A DNA stretch of 17,664 bases from a bacterium (lineage in GTDB: Bacteria; Hydrogenedentota; Hydrogenedentia; Hydrogenedentiales; SLHB01), in NCBI GenBank assembly GCA_024231375.1, contig JAAEQP010000654.1:1-17664 (forward strand), given 5' to 3'. Both the position numbers and the translations under genes were made by a program. Position 1 is the first letter of the stretch; every line of letters starts with the position of its first letter. This document shows, piece after piece, positions 15,110 through 17,664 of this stretch. Under the pieces are notes generated by a model. The model saw only the letters and a program-made list of their open reading frames with translations. It had not been told where the DNA came from and searched no databases.

Positions 15110-17664
15110 TGAGGGGGGTTCTATCCGGTCGAGGACGGAAGGGGCACACGCTCCGGCGCCACGCGTCGTGTGCCGCGGCCTGTCTGCTGCTGGCGTTGTG
15201 CGCATCCGTGGCTGTGGCCCAGACGCCATCCGGCGACGCGGCGGGTGTGGAAGAGGGCGATCTCACGCTCGATATTCGCACGGACCGCTTCGTGGCCACC
15301 TATCAAGACGGGGCCTGGGTCCCCGTCGACGTGATCGTCAGCAACAATGACATGGACGTGTCGGGCTTCGTGGAGGTCCGACTCGAAGGAGCCACGGGCG
15401 AGGTCACCAGTCCCATCTATCGTGTTCCGGCCGAGTCTCCCAAGGGATCGGTGAAACGGTTCCGGGTGTACTGCTTCCTTGAGAAGACGCTGGCCATCGA
15501 AGCCATGCTGTATCACAAGCGGCGTCCCGTGCTCGATGTGCCCATGCGCGTGGAGTTGCGCCCCATTTCCGGCGCCGACATTCACTCCTATGTCCTGGAC
15601 GAGGAACACGAGGAGTACTTCTTCGTGTCGTCCGCCCTCGACCTGCAGAGTGACGAGATCCGGTTCTATCGCGACGGGTTCCGGGAGGACGAGACGGGGC
15701 TCCTGCCGGACTACTATCAGTGCTACGAGTCACTCGACCTCATCATCCTGGGAAAGATGGACCCGAGCACCGTCACGACCCGCCACCGCCAACTCCTTCG
15801 CCGGTTCGTGGAAGAGGGCGGCGTGCTGGTGGTCTGCACCGGCGAAAACGCCCTTCGGTTCCGCAACTCCTGGGTAGAGGAACTGGCTGGCGTGAAAGTC
15901 GGCGCGGTCAAGACGCTCGACGAAGCCGCCCTGGCTACGCACGTGTTCCCGACGGACCTGCAAGAGGGGGCCCGTCCTGGATTCGACTGCGTCGTGGCCG
16001 CGATTCAACCGGTGGAGCCGGAGGTGCGCGTACGCGGAACAGATCCCGTGCTGGCGACGATTCGGCCTGTCGGCAGCGGTTTCGTGACGGTGTTGGCCGT
16101 TGATGCGTCGAGCCGGGCGCTTCAGGAATGCCGCGGCTACCAGGACATGTGGTGCGACCTGTGCACCATGCGCCGGATCCGGGGCGACCTCAACTATAAC
16201 GGCGCCTACGACTATCTCGTGACCCAGTTACCCCAAGCCACGGGGGTGCGCATCTATCCGCGGTCGTCCGTTTTCAAGTACTTGCTGGCCTACTTCCTGG
16301 TCGCCGTGGTCGGCAACTGGATCTTCTGGAGCTTCATGAAACGGCGCGAGATGGCGTGGGTATGTCTTGTCGTCTTCTCGTTTCTGTTCACGGGCTACGC
16401 CATGGTCTACGGCACCGCGGGGCGCGCCAAGTCAACGGAGTTGGAGCAGCTTGAGGTTGCTCGCGTTCCGCTGAACTCGACCACCGCCCGGCTCCACTCC
16501 TACGTGGGGCTTCTCACCGCGCGGACGGCCCGCTACGCATTCAAGCTGGCCCACGAGACCGGGCTGATTGCGGAAGGATCCCGGTCGTCGCAGCCGTGGC
16601 TCTACAACCGGCAACGGACGGGGTTCGGCTCGGGTATCCGGCCGTTCACGTTCACCCAGGGCAGTGAACCCCGCGTGGACGGGTTTGGCGTGGGCGCCAG
16701 CGAGATGCGCGTGGTCCAACTGGAGGCCGACGTGTCTGTGGCCGGGGGTGTCGAGGGAACCCTGACGCTCGACAGCGAGGGCCTGCGTGGCAAGCTGATC
16801 AATGCCACGGGCCTCCGACTGCGAGAACCGTTTCTGCTGCTGGACGGTCGGCAGATTAAGCTTGAGCCGAATCAGAACGAGTGGGAGTTGAACCTCGGTC
16901 AGCGTCAGCTACTCGAGGGTATCGCGCGCCGGCGGCAGGATATGAACACCGCCATGGTCAGATCCAGGAACTATCGTGGCGACAACCGGGTCATGGGGTC
17001 CCACGAACTCCGGAAACCCTTCCTGGCCTCGCTTCTGGCTTCCAATTCCTCCCTTGGCAACACGTCCGATTCCTTTGGCCCTTTCCTGTGCGGATGGGTC
17101 GACGGGCCACGATTCGGCAGTATCGAGTTGGGCGAACCGGCACAGGAACGCATCAGCGAAACGCTGGCCGTCTGCGACGTCCGGATTGAGCGCGGCAGCG
17201 GTGCGCCGAAACGGCTGGAACAGCTCGCCGTGAAGATCAACGGAAAACCCTGGAGTCCGGCTGGGTATAACCAGGGCAATTGGGCGGCCAACGCGCACCA
17301 ACTCGCCCCGAACCAGTCGGCCATTGTTCAGATCGAAATCCCGTGGCGCTTCCTGGAACAGGAGCCCGACGAGATGCTTCTGGAGTTGTGGTGGAATGCG
17401 GAAGGTGGAGAAATGGTATTCGTGCCGGCCGGCAAGGACGCCGAGTGGAGCCGGAAACGCATTGTGACCACGGGCAACGAGCGCGACGAGTACGGGCGTC
17501 AGGTGACGAAGACACTGTACAAGTTTCCGGACTGGCAAGCGTGTATCGACGAGAAAACCGGCGCCCTCAACGGAGTGATCGCCGTGAAGCGACCGGGTGG
17601 CGGAGGCCGGCGCGGGCAGGCATGGGGCTCGTTTGTCATCATGCCCAAGCTTCGGGTTGGCAGC
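15109..17664 (+). CDS. Large exported membrane protein of the operon, 3' end outside the window
   Basis: From ATG 15109 the frame is open to the window edge (852 codons, no stop), so the gene is partial. The start overlaps the preceding TAA (TAATG) and has AGGAGGG at 15092-15098, 10 bases upstream. The product starts with a basic region and a signal sequence (about 20-37, cut near AVAQ). A beta-rich domain follows (about 50-165), then a glutamine-amidotransferase-like alpha/beta domain (about 205-345; LIILGKMDP, RRFVEEGGVLVV, VGSGFVTVLAVD). Two membrane segments lie at about 388-408 and 416-434, and a long beta-rich region runs from 440 to the edge. Proteins of this plan are common at the end of moxR/DUF58/BatA-like operons in Planctomycetota-type genomes, where their function is not known. 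The order, coupling and shared GATase-like fold indicate a component of the same envelope system. Confidence 0.9.
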   Translation, partial: MRGVLSGRGRKGHTLRRHASCAAACLLLALCASVAVAQTPSGDAAGVEEGDLTLDIRTDRFVATYQDGAWVPVDVIVSNNDMDVSGFVEVRLEGATGEVTSPIYRVPAESPKGSVKRFRVYCFLEKTLAIEAMLYHKRRPVLDVPMRVELRPISGADIHSYVLDEEHEEYFFVSSALDLQSDEIRFYRDGFREDETGLLPDYYQCYESLDLIILGKMDPSTVTTRHRQLLRRFVEEGGVLVVCTGENALRFRNSWVEELAGVKVGAVKTLDEAALATHVFPTDLQEGARPGFDCVVAAIQPVEPEVRVRGTDPVLATIRPVGSGFVTVLAVDASSRALQECRGYQDMWCDLCTMRRIRGDLNYNGAYDYLVTQLPQATGVRIYPRSSVFKYLLAYFLVAVVGNWIFWSFMKRREMAWVCLVVFSFLFTGYAMVYGTAGRAKSTELEQLEVARVPLNSTTARLHSYVGLLTARTARYAFKLAHETGLIAEGSRSSQPWLYNRQRTGFGSGIRPFTFTQGSEPRVDGFGVGASEMRVVQLEADVSVAGGVEGTLTLDSEGLRGKLINATGLRLREPFLLLDGRQIKLEPNQNEWELNLGQRQLLEGIARRRQDMNTAMVRSRNYRGDNRVMGSHELRKPFLASLLASNSSLGNTSDSFGPFLCGWVDGPRFGSIELGEPAQERISETLAVCDVRIERGSGAPKRLEQLAVKINGKPWSPAGYNQGNWAANAHQLAPNQSAIVQIEIPWRFLEQEPDEMLLELWWNAEGGEMVFVPAGKDAEWSRKRIVTTGNERDEYGRQVTKTLYKFPDWQACIDEKTGALNGVIAVKRPGGGGRRGQAWGSFVIMPKLRVGS

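Noticed and set aside
13196..15229. Two minus-strand frames of 316 and 310 codons opposite the BatA-like gene
   Set aside because: Both are composition-driven shadows of a gene with an intact vWA metal site and membrane segments.
1..17664. tRNA, rRNA, CRISPR arrays, transposases, attachment sites or replication origin
   Set aside because: I looked for cloverleaf-like stems, regularly spaced repeats, transposase motifs and iteron-like clusters and saw none.

Overview
The window is GC-rich DNA from an uncultured-looking, Gram-negative-type bacterium. The genes have clear Shine-Dalgarno sites, Sec and Tat export signals, and one lipoprotein-like signal. The mix of a LamG plus GH32-like secreted protein, a secreted barrel protein ending in a sugar-binding-like module, and a long moxR/von Willebrand A (vWA)/DUF58/BatA-like operon is typical of Planctomycetota and Hydrogenedentota-like genomes. 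That assignment is inference from gene content only. I see no tRNA, rRNA, CRISPR array, insertion sequence or prophage gene.

Left part (1-5752): three separately promoted genes linked to carbohydrates. A secreted GH32-like protein (124-2415, +) converges on a secreted barrel-like protein (2597-4450, -), with a hairpin between their ends. A 342-base divergent gap (4451-4792) separates the second gene from an extended-SDR nucleotide-sugar epimerase (4793-5752, +). That gap carries a good sigma70-like promoter for the minus-strand gene and a weaker one, with a nine-G spacer tract, for the epimerase.

Right part (5860 to the window end): one tightly packed plus-strand operon of at least seven genes. 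In order they are a membrane-anchored helical Met-rich protein, a Tat-type NHL beta-propeller lipoprotein, a 969-aa double-vWA membrane protein, a MoxR AAA+ ATPase, a soluble DUF58 protein, a BatA-like vWA membrane protein, and a large exported membrane protein cut by the window edge. Gaps are 4 to 26 bases, or the genes overlap (ATGA twice, TAATG once), so translational coupling is likely. The last gene is open from 15109 to 17664 without a stop.

How they may work together: MoxR ATPases paired with vWA proteins are known in several bacteria as chaperone-like systems that mature or protect envelope or metal-containing complexes. Here the ATPase and DUF58 protein would be cytosolic. Three membrane proteins would present vWA and glutamine-amidotransferase-like modules outside the membrane, and the NHL lipoprotein would be an exported partner. 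The substrate is unknown. The points most worth a second look are the NHL lipoprotein coupled to the vWA gene, the degenerate second vWA domain, the altered catalytic residues of the GH32-like protein, the structured leader before the operon, and the poly-G promoter spacer.
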